From NCBI GenBank assembly GCA_009823395.1, contig CM020515.1, positions 10,407,989-10,471,988 on the forward strand: a stretch of 64,000 nucleotides of DNA, read 5' to 3'. The translations under genes and the position numbers were made by a program. This document shows positions 37,361 to 49,299 of this stretch, in pieces. This stretch comes from Thamnaconus septentrionalis (Eukaryota > Chordata > Actinopteri > Tetraodontiformes > Monacanthidae). Within the stretch, counting starts at the first letter, position 1, and each line of letters begins with the position of its first letter. The notes under the pieces were generated by a model. That model saw only the letters and a list, made by a program, of their open reading frames with translations, had not been told where the DNA came from and searched no databases.

Positions 37361-37929
37361 CCATACAGTATATATATATATAGAGAGAGATGTATATTGC
37401 ACCCTCCACTCTCCTCTATTGTTCCTGCCCGACACTGTGCACACTCCATACGTTCCACACACACACAAACACACACACACACACACACACTCATTGTTTA
37501 TAAACTGTGATATGAGCTTCATTTGATTCCCGCCGCCGCAATCAGATTTTAGCGGAGTGTCCCCCCAGTGTCCTGGCTCCTCCCCCTCCCCCCCCCGCCT
37601 CCTGCACCCCCACCGCATTCCGCCAGGCCCCCACTATATCTTCCCTTCTTGTCGCCGCCGGAAATCTCTATTGACGGCGAAATAGAATTATCCGCCTGGC
37701 TAGACGGCCGCAAACGCGTCTGCTGATAAATCGTCTCCGCAGCCGCATTTTTCTGTTTCCTCTTGTTTTTTTTTGTTTCTTTCTGCCAATTTGCCTCCTG
37801 CCCACCTTTGCCAAAGCATTCAGGACTGCAGATTGTTTGTCTCCGTAGGTATGGCACTCTGAATGAATTGGAGAGCCGTTTCACCGAGTCGTGAGTCTTC
37901 AATCCTCGTCGACTGACGCGTCCCGGCTA

Positions 37930-37972
37930 CAGCTAGCTAGCTAACTGAAAGCTAACTGAAGCTAGCTAGCTG
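37930..37972. repeat. 13-bp perfect inverted repeat of GCTA units
   Basis: CAGCTAGCTAGCT and its exact reverse complement flank a 17-nt loop that itself holds an AACTGA direct repeat. Confidence 0.9.
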
Positions 37973-38161
37973 CAAAGAAGACGGCGCTTGTGGTCATTGT
38001 GTCGCTGCTGCCGTAGCTGGAGATTGTGTAAGTGTATCAAGGAAATGTGTGTCGTCCGCATCACCTGATTCTCTTTCCGAGTCAAAGTCGACTGCGTCAA
38101 GAGAAATCGCGTTTGGAATCGCGACCCCGCTTTTTGTTTTTATTCCCCCCCACATATTGTA

Positions 38162-38189
38162 GCTAATAAAGTGGCCGGCAGGCGTACAG
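38162..38189 (+). repeat. Fragment of a common fish interspersed repeat
   Basis: CTAATAAAGTGGCCGGCAGG matches the widespread vertebrate repeat word CCTAATAAAGTGGCCGGTGAG. A reverse-orientation counterpart lies at 55673-55697. Confidence 0.6.
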
Positions 38190-39232
38190 CTGGCCCAGAC
38201 TTCCCTGACAAGATGAGTGAGGACGCTTGTGAAGGGGGCGGCGCTCCAAAACGTCAGCGGGCGCTCGTAAAATGACTGTTTGTTGCCATCGCTCGAATCA
38301 ATATCGCGACCCGGACGACTTCATCCCTCACTCGGTGGGGGGTGCCGGCGAGCGAAGGCAAAGCCCTCCCCCCCAAAAAAGTGAATTAAAAGTCTAATTG
38401 ACTGCGGTCAGCTGAAGCCGATCTCACTGACCCCGCCCACCCTGACGACGCTGCGTTTTGATTGGACGTTGCGGCGAAGAGGTGGAAATTGAGGAAACGC
38501 AGTGACTGATGTCCGTCTGCGGGGCCCCTTTGTCTTTGCCCCCCCCCCCCACACACACACACACGCACACACACTTCCTGCCCCCTATCTTTTCCAAAAT
38601 ACCCCTGGATCCCCGCGCCTCGTACGCCCCGCCCCTCTGCTTTCTGTCAACGACATCCGATTGATTTATCCTCCTCCTCGCGTCCCCCACAACCCGCCGT
38701 GATTGGCTCCTGCGGTGTTGCCGCAGAGTGACCGGCCCTCCGTGGCCCCCGTGATCCGCCAGCCGTCCTGACAGCTTGTTATCTCCATGGTGACGGATGG
38801 CCGAGGCGTTAGCGAGCCTCGGCTCTTAACTACCGCCGAGGATGGAGCGCACACCTGGGACACGTCGGCCGACCTTCTCCTCCGTCTCGCCACCCGTTTG
38901 CTTTCTTCTGCATCCACTCTCTCACCCTCCCGACATCCCGCTCGCCCGCCGGCAGGAGAAAAGTGGCCGGAGCGCCGAGGCTCTGCTACAGGAAGCGCCA
39001 ACTTCTTCTTCTTCTTCTGTGTTTTTTCTTTTTTTAAGAGTTGTTCGGTCTCCTTCGGTTCACAACTTCCCTCTTTTTATTTGTCTTTACACATTAATGT
39101 ATCGCGGTTGCTTTAATGAGCTTCCTCTTCCGATACTCGCTGCTGCCTCCCCGTGGGACAAACCCAAAGTAGAAAAAAATGAAGCGGGCTGCTAAGCTAA
39201 TGCTCGTGCCCTGATGAATCCTGTCTCGTCAG

Positions 39233-39392
39233 GTCGATATCGGAACCGCTGAACCACACCATCAAATTTCTTGGATGGGTTGCCATGTCCGTCATTGTGT
39301 TTTTCATTCCTCCGTTGCATCGAGAAAAATTGCCAGATGAGGGCAACATCGAGAGGCCAACGTCGAAGGAAGCTGAACTTAAGAGATGCTAA
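39233..39392 (+). other. Exon-like open segment of unknown product
   Basis: After an acceptor-like CCTGTCTCGTCAG (AG at 39231-39232) an open frame of 52 codons runs to TAA at 39390-39392, and AATAAA follows at 39416-39421. The frame has a hydrophobic stretch (FLGWVAMSVIVFFI) followed by a charged tail ending ELKRC, like a short single-pass membrane protein C-terminus. I do not recognise it. The reverse strand is also open here, so chance or repeat origin is a real alternative. Confidence 0.2.
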
Positions 39393-39719
39393 TCTGAGCA
39401 GGATCGACGTAAACGAATAAAAAGGTGCAAACGACAACCACCGCAGCTGCTAGCATTGTTGGACGACAACAGCGGGACGGCACCGACCAGCAGAGGGCGG
39501 CGTTTCCTAGAATTAGCGTGCGGAGCGAAAACATGAACTCTCTACTCGATGGGAAACGTGAAACGTAAAATAACCCGCCGTTAATCCTCAACGAGCGAAA
39601 GCGCCGTCAGCATCCGTCGGAAACGCAAAGTGCAAAAAGTTGGCCTGCCGCTTGCGGACGCGGCGACCGTTTTCTGGCTCCGCGGCTGCTCAGCGTGCAG
39701 GGCGAAGAGCCTTTTACCG

Positions 39720-39810
39720 CCGCCGCCTCGCGGAGTGACTAAATTAAAAATCACTCCCTGGCCTAGATTTGCTTATTGGCGGCCGCGATAAGCAGGAAAA
39801 GGTATTAAGG
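39720..39810. promoter_or_regulatory. Candidate conserved non-coding element
   Basis: Repeat-free AT-balanced segment with GACTAAATTAAAAATCACTC and a GCTTATTGGCGG CCAAT-like word. The call is by texture only. Confidence 0.25.
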
Positions 39811-40507
39811 AGTCGTGCGGCTGCGTATTCTCTCCTCACCTTTTCTCCTGGACCTGTTCTGGATGTCCCTCAGGAGAAAATGACTTCATGCTAATGTCGC
39901 AGGAAGCTTCTGTGCCAGATGGTTTTTTTTCTTCTTCACCACGCTGAATACGCGCACAGCTGCTATCGCAACCCGCCACCGTTCGATTAGGGATCGCGCG
40001 CCGTTCTTATATTGCAGCGGTAAATTGGGTTACGGGTCGCTTCAATGTCACATTCCGAGAGGAGGAGAACGGCGGCCAACATCATCCGCCCGCTTTGTTA
40101 TGCCGCACGCCGCCTCTGTCAACGAGCAGCCGCAACACCTTAAGGTGTCGCTGGCTGTTTGTCTGCGCTCGATGACAACTGTATGTTGTTTTTTTTCGGC
40201 GAATCACGTGCCAGGAAATCTGATCTGATTTCCAGAGCGAGCGCGAATTTTCAAACATTCCCTCAACAACTCTCAAAGGAATTGACTCAATTCGGAGAAA
40301 ACGCCGCTTTGTGCGAACCTGGACTCTAGAGAGGAGTTAATAAGTCATTTAAAAAGTCCCGTCAACCCTAACAGTGCGTGTGTGTGTGTGTGTAGGGGGG
40401 TTGTGCGTTTTATCCAAGTGAGTGCTTTGTAGTTTGCTATTTCTCATCTATTATCCAAAAGTGCTGTATAAATTGTGTGAGTCATGCTGCGCTGCAGCGA
40501 TTCCCTC

Positions 40508-40536
40508 CTTCTTCTTCTTCTTCTTCTTCTTCTTCT
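40508..40536. repeat. CTT trinucleotide repeat
   Basis: About nine CTT units. Confidence 0.93.
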
Positions 40537-41034
40537 ACTTTTTCTTCTTGCTTGTGACCTGCCAAGCAATCCCCTGAACACATTTGAGACGTTCAAAGTT
40601 TGTAAGTTTCCTCAACAGCACAGCACAGAGTCGGTGCTGTCGTGAGGCTGAACAGAAGTTTGTTCACCCGAGGTCAACGACTTGGAGGAGGAGGCAAAAA
40701 AAAAAATGATGCTGAACTAATTGCTTGTCAGCAACACTGGATAACTTTGTCTGGCCGCAGCAAGTGACGCTAGCTGGCGATTTTCGCTGCATACATGCAG
40801 AACAGCCGTGTGACGTCGCAGCGCCCCCTCTCCCTGCGTCGCTCTCAGGTTTGGCTGAGTGAGGCGGCCATGCAATCTGAATTTCTTTGGAAATAGCCAA
40901 CGGCATCCACGCCATTTCACACCGCCGACATCCAGCGACGCTACGTTTTTTTTCCGAGCAGCTCTGTCTTACGATTCATCCTAATGATATCCCGACTGCT
41001 CCCTCAGAGCTGCCGTCTGAATAAAACATCTCTG

Positions 41035-41200
41035 GCCAGCCCGGCTTGGCAACATGGCGCTAAGTAATTGGTATTAATATATGACGCGCGGTCTGATATT
41101 GGAATTCATGCCTGTAAGGCCACGCCGCAGCCTGATTTAATACACCGCCACCGCCGCCGATCATGAGCGAGCTCTTTGGATCGCAGCCACTATTATTGCA
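41035..41200. promoter_or_regulatory. Candidate conserved non-coding element
   Basis: Repeat-free segment with AAGTAATTGGTATTAATATATGAC at 41063-41086 and a CCGCC cluster ending at the ATCATGAGCGAGCTC word. No conservation data are available. Confidence 0.28.
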
Positions 41201-41289
41201 GCGCTCAAAGCCTGTGGCAGCCATCGAGGCGACGCCCACATCCGCTTCACCCGTCGAGCAGCTGCAAAAAGGAGAAATGTTTTTTAATT

Positions 41290-41470
41290 TGCCAACAGAG
41301 AGGGCGCAGTAATGTACAGCAGACGCAGTAGAGAGTGGATTTTTGGGACATCGGCGTTGGTGACATCACAAAGGTTTGATTTGTGAAATTTGTGCTGGAA
41401 ACACACAAGCCTGTGTGTGTCTGAGTGTCTAGCAGAGACTTTCCAGCAAAAGAGACGGATGGAACTGGAA
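41290..41470 (+). repeat. Dispersed palindromic repeat, copy 11
   Basis: TTGGTGACATCACAAAGG at 41357-41374 carries one mismatched arm base. An AGAGAGGGCGCAGTAATG block upstream resembles a decayed tail block. Confidence 0.55.
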
Positions 41471-41539
41471 GGCGACGGAACACCTCGGGAAGTTACATTT
41501 TGCATAGATGTAACTTGATGTACTTGATATCTGTCTAGT

Positions 41540-41553
41540 AGATATATATCTAT

Positions 41554-41591
<38 letters not shown>

Positions 41592-41650
41592 CTTCATTCA
41601 TCCCATACTGTAATTTCACACATCCAGTAGCTTACAAGCAGACATATGAC
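41540..41650 (-). mobile_element. LINE-like 3' tail ending in GATA repeats
   Basis: Read on the - strand, TGGGATGAATGAAGTATC runs straight into (TATC)n. This is the typical 3' end of a family of 5'-truncated fish LINEs. No reverse-transcriptase frame remains. Confidence 0.7.
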
Positions 41651-42250
41651 AACAATTTAATATTACTTACCTACCGGCTTGAATCATGTTTGTGTCTCGT
41701 GTGATGTCACTTCCTGCTCACCGAATGCAGACATTTTTTTATGCTAGCCTCTGGCATATTTTTGATTTAAAAACCACAGCACAATTGTATTTTTAATGTA
41801 TCCATTCCATGATATTATTTCTTAATTTGAGGCTATAACGTAACACTAACATCCCAGAGGTTCAGAGTAAACATCCTCGTTTTTACATTGCGGTAAGTGC
41901 GGCACAGTTTTTGCCAGAAGTGCCCTTTAACGGCTGTCTGTCCAAATCTATTTAAAATTCAATCTGTTTTTTTTTCTTCTTCTTCTTTTTTTTTTACACT
42001 TATGCAAGCCCACTAAATGCGTCTTTTAATTGAAGCGGCTGTGAGATGAGTGCGTCACGGCGTCGCACATGGTAATAAGTCGGTGCCGGCGTGGAATCAG
42101 TGAGGGAGTGTTTTATGGCGTACACAGGACGACGGGGTCATTAGTTTTTGGGGGGATCGCACTTAATGGCGCACAAATGGACTGAAATTGGGTTCAGTGG
42201 GTAGTTGCAGAAAGGCCAAGGCTGAACCCAACGTAGAGCATCAGTGGAGG

Positions 42251-42471
42251 CAGCGTGTGTGTGTGTGTGTGTGTGCGCGCGCCCACATGCAATCTTGCAG
42301 GTGTGTCGAGCAAACAGCGTCTCGCTGCATCTTGTCATGTTAATCACAGAACAACTACGTTCAGGCGATGTTCAGATTATTATCATTATCATTATTTTCC
42401 TCCCTCAGCGCAGGAGTGTAGCTCCTCGGGGGTGCCACCCTTGAAACGAACAGATTAAAAACAAAACACCT

Positions 42472-42506
<35 letters not shown>

Positions 42507-42508
42507 GA
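42251..42508. repeat. GT and CA microsatellites
   Basis: A GT/GC tract lies at 42253-42281 and a CA tract at 42475-42503, separated by unique DNA. Confidence 0.9.
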
Positions 42509-42999
42509 CAACAAAACAAAAGCAACACGGGGCACCCTTGTTTCATTGGAATTCCAGCTCTTTGGGCGTTATGGGAAGTGGCTACGCAGACGGCGACAGA
42601 TAAGCAAAAAGCAATAACTTCTCCTCCAAATATGTTCCGTCTTGTAGGAAGCCAAAGTGCCAGCAGACAGGCTGACTAATAAATCAAACGTGACAGCTCG
42701 CAGTATGTACTAACTTCGACTTTTTCTGGGGAAAATAGCCTTTTCTTTGAGTGCATTCACCCGTGTTTCGCCAGCGGCTGACGCTGTGAAAGGAGCGAAG
42801 AGCGAGTCCCGCTGCATCCACCGGCAGCGGCCGCTTCACTCGCGAGGTTCTGAATTCCAAAGCGGAGCGCTCTGGGTGTTTGAGGCATCTGGCTGCGGCG
42901 TACGAAGGGTTTATCTCTAAAGCAAAAAGCCTTGAAAGAGTTGAATTAAACATTTTTGTCGAGCAAGTTAGCGCCTAAAGTGTAGTGGGATGAAGTACT

Positions 43000-45900
43000 G
43001 GGGGGCTGGCTAGTACGACTTTGACCCCCCCAGAAACCATCACACCAGTGAACTAAAACTTTGCTCAAAAAAAAAAAAACTAAACAAAAAAACCCCAATC
43101 TTGCCTTAGCAAAGATTTATTGACTTTGAGCGGTGGGATAAGACATTCAGGGCCTGAGTCAGAGAGAAGCAGGGCTTCTATTTTTTCGCAGTGTAGAATT
43201 TCTGCACAGGACAGAACAGACGGATGTAGAAACAAAATAAAACATCTGGTTTTTTTGGGTTTTTTTTAATGCAAAACAGTTCCATCTTTATGGCTCATGG
43301 TATTTCACAGTGCTACACTAATAACAGCAGCGGTAAACTTTATTTACACTCCACTCTCGGGAAAGATCGCAAGTTACCCAGAAACACATCAAATTAATTA
43401 CCATTCGAGTTTTTAACTATGGATAATAAACTTCCCCTTGGTAGAAAAATCCCCCAAACAGAAGTGCAGCTACGTCTTTCAGCTCCTCCTCTGGATGAGC
43501 ATTTCTTGGATTTTTGAGTTTTGTTGAAACGAACTAGAGCACAGTCTTGCACAGAGACTTTGAAGGCCATAGAAGCCCATTGGTTTTGGTCCTCTGCTGC
43601 ACTCCAACTGGTTGACGTTGACGAACAACGTCGTCCTAGTCGGTGTCAGGGCGATCCCGTGGGTTAGACCAGTGAACCGTCTGTGGTTCGCTTCGATGTC
43701 AGCGGTTGCAGAGGCCTCACAGTCCTTTGAGTGGATCAGGAAGTCAGAGAGCCTCCAGGCAAGTGGGCAAGTGACAGAGAACTGCACTAAATCAGCCAGC
43801 AATGCCAGGAGTCAGCAGGTACGTCGGGGGTTCACGTCGTCAAGGAGAAGAATTGCCGAGTCGAGACATTTTAAGCACATCTGCGTCTTTCAGTTAAATT
43901 CATGGCTGCCATTCGAAGACTACAGTGTAAACCGCGATGCTTTAGCTCAAGCAGACCGCGGGACGAAAAGTCGGGGAGCACCTCTCGCGGCGGCTCTTCC
44001 CGTCCAGTTTGTCCGGATCTGTAGGAAAACCCAGAGGATGAGGTGAGTCGTGAGCGGACGGACGTTGATGAATATTCCGCTTTTTTGATTGATCATCAGT
44101 ACGTTTGAGCATTGGGGGGACCATTTGCCCACTTGCTGCGCGGGCTTTGAGGTCTGCCCTTCAGTAATGATTGCTCATGAGCACATTAGCAGACCAAGAA
44201 GACTCATTTCCACATCAAGGACACCAGCACATCAGACAGCCTTTGCTTTGAGTGCGGCGCCTTTGTGCGCGGGCGATACGTGGCGCAGCACGGGCGTCAC
44301 GTTACCGATGGGAAGCGGGGTTGGGGGTGACCTGTGCGCCTCGCAAAAACACGTCCATCACATGACGGGAAGTCAAGGAATCTTGGCTGTCTTTGAAGTT
44401 TTTCCCCCTCCTTGGAATCAAAGCCGCTTATTTCCCCCGTCAGGCTGTCATGTGTCACGGTTTTCCCTCATCGCGCGTCGAGAGAAATGAGGCGGGTTGT
44501 CGCCCCTTCGTCAAGTTTAACGACATGGCGGTGACGTTAAGTGCCTCGGTGTTGTCACGGACGTGCCATTGTTTCTCAAACAAAGTGTCTTCCTAGCTGC
44601 GGAAAGCTTTGTTAGTTTTCTTCTTTTTTTTTACAGATCAGGCACATGGCTACAGTTCCCATCAGCCCTACGTGTGCCCGTGATTGTTCGGGTTTTCCGC
44701 CGTAGATCCCGGACGCTGCCTCGACCAGGGAGAGCCCGGTGACAACATTTTTAAGATCTGCACTTGTCAGGTGTTAATTCTGAGGTGTGGAAGAATTTTG
44801 ATTTGTCGAGGAGAGAGAAACGTAACGACGTACCGACTGTCAAAAGTCCGTCCATTGCGTTGTCTGTTGAACTGTCCCGGATTTAGGTTGGCTGCGTTTG
44901 ATCTCCAGTTTGGGGCGAGGCGGTCTGCACATAGTGACACAAACTTTAAGCGACAGTGCTTGACTATAGAAGGTGGCGCCTTTGTCCGCATATGGATTTC
45001 CACACTCCCTAGGGAAACTTGGTCTTTGTGACTCAAATGATTCGAAAGCCCGATTGGTGAATTGGTGAATGAGTCTTATAATGTGGAGTCAGTAAAAAGA
45101 ATCAATTTTCCCAGCGCTACTACTCAGCGCCCACGTCTGGTGACGCAAAACATCACAAATACGACGGTTTGAAGCTTGTCATGATCCTGAGTTGCTCTTT
45201 AGGGTGTACAGTAGTTGACTCCCCAACTTTTTTCCAGGTCGGACAAACCCAAAATATCTTCATTCCTTGAGAATGAGGAGGCAGAAGACTCTGAACCAGC
45301 AGCGAAATTCAGGACTCTGAGTCCAGGACGCTGCGTCTCTTGCTGGTTTCCATCCTGCTGCTTTTAAAAATCGCCTTCCCGTCATTTTTTTCCCGCCTCA
45401 CCCGAGCAGCGTACGGAGCTCGAGGACGAGCGACTCCCAATCCTCCCAACAGATCCGGTCGCGATGGCGATGTCGGAATGTCCGGCGCCGGAGCCTGTGA
45501 GGAGGAGGAGAAACTCTGGCAAAGGGGGTTTTGGGTGGTGTGGGAGTGCTTGGGGCCAAGGCGGCGCTCACCTGGGAAAGATCAAAGTGAATTTCACAGA
45601 TGGAGGGATTTAATTTCTTCAAGGCGCTCGGATATTGTAATGCCGCCTCCGTGTCGGCGCCGTCTTGTCGGAGGAAGAGAAAGAGGAGGGGGAGGAGGGA
45701 GGGAGGCCCGTTGAGCCGCCCCCCCTAATGACGCCTTAAATGAGCTTATTGTGGATTCGGCCGACGCTCCGGTCGAGCTGGAATTCACTTTCGACGGTTT
45801 GGCTCGCCGCACCGTCCCCTCCCTCTGCGGCGAATCAGATTGGAGCGGATGACACCCGGCGAGCGAAAACACCTCTTGAAGAAACACAAGCAGGACGCGC

Positions 45901-46020
45901 GAGATGAAGGAGCCGACGGATGAGACGGGACAATTGTAGTGCCCGGCGACAAAGAGCGAAGGAGGAAGACGAGCGAAGGACGGAGTTCGCAGCTTCTCTC
46001 TGAATGTTGGATGAAACGGG
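43000..46020. other. Intronic stretch with long unassigned open frames
   Basis: The 43479-44046 interval is open on both strands without simple repeats, and carries a perfect CAG|GTACGT donor on the + strand (43816-43824). The 44684-45036 interval is also open on both strands. I recognise no protein family in any of these frames. GA-rich DNA at 45480-45700 is low complexity. Confidence 0.45.
44650..44668 (+). promoter_or_regulatory. ZNF143-like motif
   Basis: CTACAGTTCCCATCAGCCC resembles the ZNF143 element in both halves. No other promoter sign is seen. Confidence 0.35.
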
Positions 46021-46029
46021 AGGAGGAGG

Positions 46030-46300
46030 AGGAAGATTCAAAGACTCAAGGATTTTTATTTGTCACGTCCCGTTGGTGTGACAGAACCTGACGTGATTGT
46101 GCATTCAAGGAATGACAAAAGTGTAAATAAAGAGTTAAAAAAATAGTGGCAAGTTGAATAAAAATCTAAAAAATACACAGTTTAAAAGGTTAAAAAGTGG
46201 TGAATACAAATAAGGATTTTTGAAGTGTTATGCAATATAATACATTATGATATAATACATATAATTAATTGCAACCAATGGAACCAATATGACACTATAC
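46030..46300 (-). mobile_element. LINE/SINE-like 3' tail
   Basis: On the - strand the segment reads GTGACAAATAAAAATCCTTGAGTCTTTGAATCTTC, a close match to the TGACAATAAA..TTGAATCTT tail shared by many fish retroposons. The AT-rich DNA on its other side is probably the decayed body. Confidence 0.6.
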
Positions 46301-46445
46301 TATTTAGTATATAATAATACTATCAGCAGTAATAGTAATAATAATAACATCAGTAAAATAATAGTAGTAGTATTAGTAGTAGTAGTAATAATAGCGCAAT
46401 AGTAATAGTAGCAAAAGAGGGGGAGGAGGAGGAGGAGGAGGAGAG
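46300..46445. repeat. Degenerate AAT/GTA and GGA simple repeats
   Basis: Imperfect AATA/GTA units (46308-46410) are followed by GGA units (46420-46441). Confidence 0.85.
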
Positions 46446-46825
46446 GAAGGGTGACGGCCCTCGGAGGGAGCGGAGTGATCGTGGGAACGACAGAGGAAAG
46501 AGAAGAGGAGGTAGTTAGCACCGCCAAGGAGTGAACTTTTGCCCCACGCCTGTCACCGCAGAGGGTGGCGGAGGACACGCACGCGCCTGTGTGTGCGTGT
46601 GTGCATGTGTGCGCGCGCCTCTTCTCGACAGTGAGCAGGAACATGACGTCTGTAATTGCACTGGTGACTGCAACTTCAGACCTCTTCCGCAGCGGGAGGG
46701 AGCGACGAGGGAGGAAACAGTGAGGGCGTTTGGGGGGATGAAATAAAACAAGCAGGGCAACAAGAGTCTAAAGTCTGAAAGAAACTCCGTGTTGGGAGGA
46801 CAAACCTTTTTGCATTTGTTTTTAC

Positions 46826-46827
<2 letters not shown>

Positions 46828-46857
<30 letters not shown>

Positions 46858-46913
46858 GGTGTTGCTCCCACTGCTGTTGCACAGCGTTTGTCCCATTGGG
46901 GACAAATAAAGGC

Positions 46914-46946
<33 letters not shown>
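46828..46946 (+). mobile_element. LINE-like 3' tail bracketed by TTGA repeats
   Basis: TTGTCCCATTGGGGACAAATAAAG is followed by ATTGATTGATTG units (46913-46946), the usual 3' end of a second fish LINE family. A second TTGA tract lies on the 5' side (46828-46858), so only ~55 bp of element remains between two identical satellites. Confidence 0.7.
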
Positions 46947-46947
<1 letters not shown>

Positions 46948-48419
46948 GAAAACAAGGGCTTTTTGAAAAAGTGAAGCCACTTTGCTCCATGTCACCGTTG
47001 AATGAACTGGAGCGCCAGTTGACTGAACACAGAGAATTTTAGATTCAGCAGCGAATCCCCCTCCCCCAATACTTGGCATGGGCACCAAGCAGTCTGTCAG
47101 AACTCTGGGAAAGTTAATATTTTCATAATAAAATGCCTCGCATGAAAACAGATGCTTTTTCCCTTTTTTCCGAGTCTTTCGTCTCAGCGGCGGGCCTGAA
47201 CCCGGCGCAGTTCTCCCTCCTCTGTTTTCTCAGCCCCGGCGGGGGGTCCGCATACATTAGCAGGCCCAAATTGAAAAAAAAAAAAAAAAAGAACAAGAAG
47301 GCAGTCGAGCTTTTTAGCGTCACAGAGACAGCAGCTGGTGGGGAGAGCGAAGACGGAGGGGCTGGCTCAGACTTTTTTTTTTAAAAGAGAACTAATGGCC
47401 GATTTGTTTGGATGTTTGGGGAAAATGTCCCAGACAAAAACAGCATGAAACACATCTAGTGTTGTAGTGAAAAACTACAGACAGTTTTTGTTGTTTGTTT
47501 AAATTGTGTGTTTTTATTTTTTTTCCCTTGTGTTACGTTGCTGCTAAAAAAACATCAACTCAATTTTGCCATGTTTCGCTCCTCTTATCGTAGTCCCAAA
47601 ACGTTTATATTATGAACATTTATTTAGATTATATGCAGAAGCATATTGAAAACACAGCCCATACATAGTCGAACAATTTTGAAATAAATTACAATAAAAA
47701 ATAAATGTATGTCCCAAAATATATAGAGTGGTGCAGCGACACACAGTTAATCACCCCAAAACTCTGTCCATCTTCTGAAAACAGCATCTTTAGCCCTGTG
47801 TTGGCAGCTCATTGGTAGCTTCCTGCGAACAGCAAAGCTGTGCTGGACCTTCACGTTTGGACGGAGACGAAAACAAGGCGGCCCTAGCGGCGCTTCCTGT
47901 CTGGCGGAAGATACTCCGATGTCACAGATGGCATATTTGAAGCTGTCACGTCAGAACGGCGAAAACTCACGTCCGTAATTCAGCGATACCTGAACCACCT
48001 GGTGGAGTGATGACAGCCGCGCGGCCGTCAGTGACCCCGGCAGTTTTCTTCCGGGTGTGTGGATCTTCTTCTCACCGCCATTGCGAGAGAAGACGGATGG
48101 GTAGATTGGAGAGGAGGGAACGGTGGTGACAGCGAGGTGAAGGGAAACAAAGGCATCAGAAGAGGGCTGGCGTTGAGGAAGTGGGAGGAAAGGAAGGAAA
48201 TGTGGGCGAGAGAGGTGTCTGGGGGAAGTCTGGGGGAAGTACGGTCATGACCAGCAGGGACCACTGGGAATGGCCCCGCTTTGTCACTGGCACACACACA
48301 TACACACACACACACATCAATCTCCTCCAATATATAGACATAATCCAAGCTGTCAGATATATGTTACACTCACATGGATCACACTCAACCTAAATCCCTC
48401 TCCAGTGTTTTCCCTTTGC

Positions 48420-48535
48420 CCATGTGTGTGTGTGTGTGTGTGTAGGTGTGTGAGTGTGTGTTTTCCATGTGGGCAGCATCTGTCAAGCCGAATGCTAAAG
48501 CCCTTCCTCTGGCCAATAATAAAAGCTCAAGCCTT

Positions 48536-48587
<52 letters not shown>
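48420..48587. repeat. Paired GT microsatellites
   Basis: GT tracts lie at 48423-48443 and 48541-48587, with unique DNA between them. A short CA run is at 48692-48709. Confidence 0.93.
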
Positions 48588-48589
<2 letters not shown>

Positions 48590-48896
48590 ATTGCTGCTAC
48601 CACCCAGATGTTTGGACATTAGTTGACTGCTGGTATCTGCAGCTCAAATGAGGCTTGGAGCTTAGGTCATTAAAGAGCAGCTTTCAGCCACACACACACA
48701 CACACACACTCTGACTTCCCAGGCTGCTGAGCTCGGTGGTTTCTTCTAAGACTCTACAGACTTTTATGCGACTGAATTAGCCACAGAATCACTGGCGTGC
48801 GCTCCAACCGGCTCGGATGTTTCCTGTTTGGAGAGTGAAAACTTTTCGCTGGGAGGGAAACTCGCGGCTAAACGCCGTCTCCCCCTTTAAAGGGCA

Positions 48897-48916
48897 ACCA
48901 GTAATTCCCAGCATGC
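48897..48916 (+). promoter_or_regulatory. ZNF143-like motif
   Basis: AATTCCCAGCATGC (48903-48916) is a perfect core of the ZNF143/THAP11 element, while the ACTACA half upstream is altered (ACCAGT). Confidence 0.35.
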
Positions 48917-49299
48917 TTCCCTTCGTCCCTATTGAACTTGGTTTTCAAGGAAAGCTTTTGGGTTGTTTTTTTTCCGCGGCCTCCGCGTTCAAACGTCTCA
49001 GAAAATGTGCATTCTCGACACTCGCCAGCAGGGGTCTTGTAAACGACGCCAGCCTCTGCGTGGGCTGCAGGCCTTCGGTGACAATCACCCTCCACTCATG
49101 ACCCTCCGTGTGGGGAGAAAGGATCATTTTGCTCCCGTCCCCGGGCCAGCGGTAGTCGATGCGCACGCGATGAGCCGCAAATGGCTTCCTCGCAGCAGGG
49201 GGAAGAAATGGGCAAAAAAGAAGCAAAGGGGGAAGGTTTGTGGCGGTGCTTGCAAAGATCACAACAAACGAACACTTTCATGGCATTAGTCTCATGTCA

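Larger units (their letters stand above)
37560..38740. other. Intronic stretch with one inverted repeat and an exon-like segment
   Basis: Purine/pyrimidine-rich DNA with an exon-like segment at 37849-37891, a GCTAGC hairpin at 37930-37972, a fish repeat word at 38162-38189 and a CA tract at 38551-38572. None is a confirmed gene. Confidence 0.5.
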
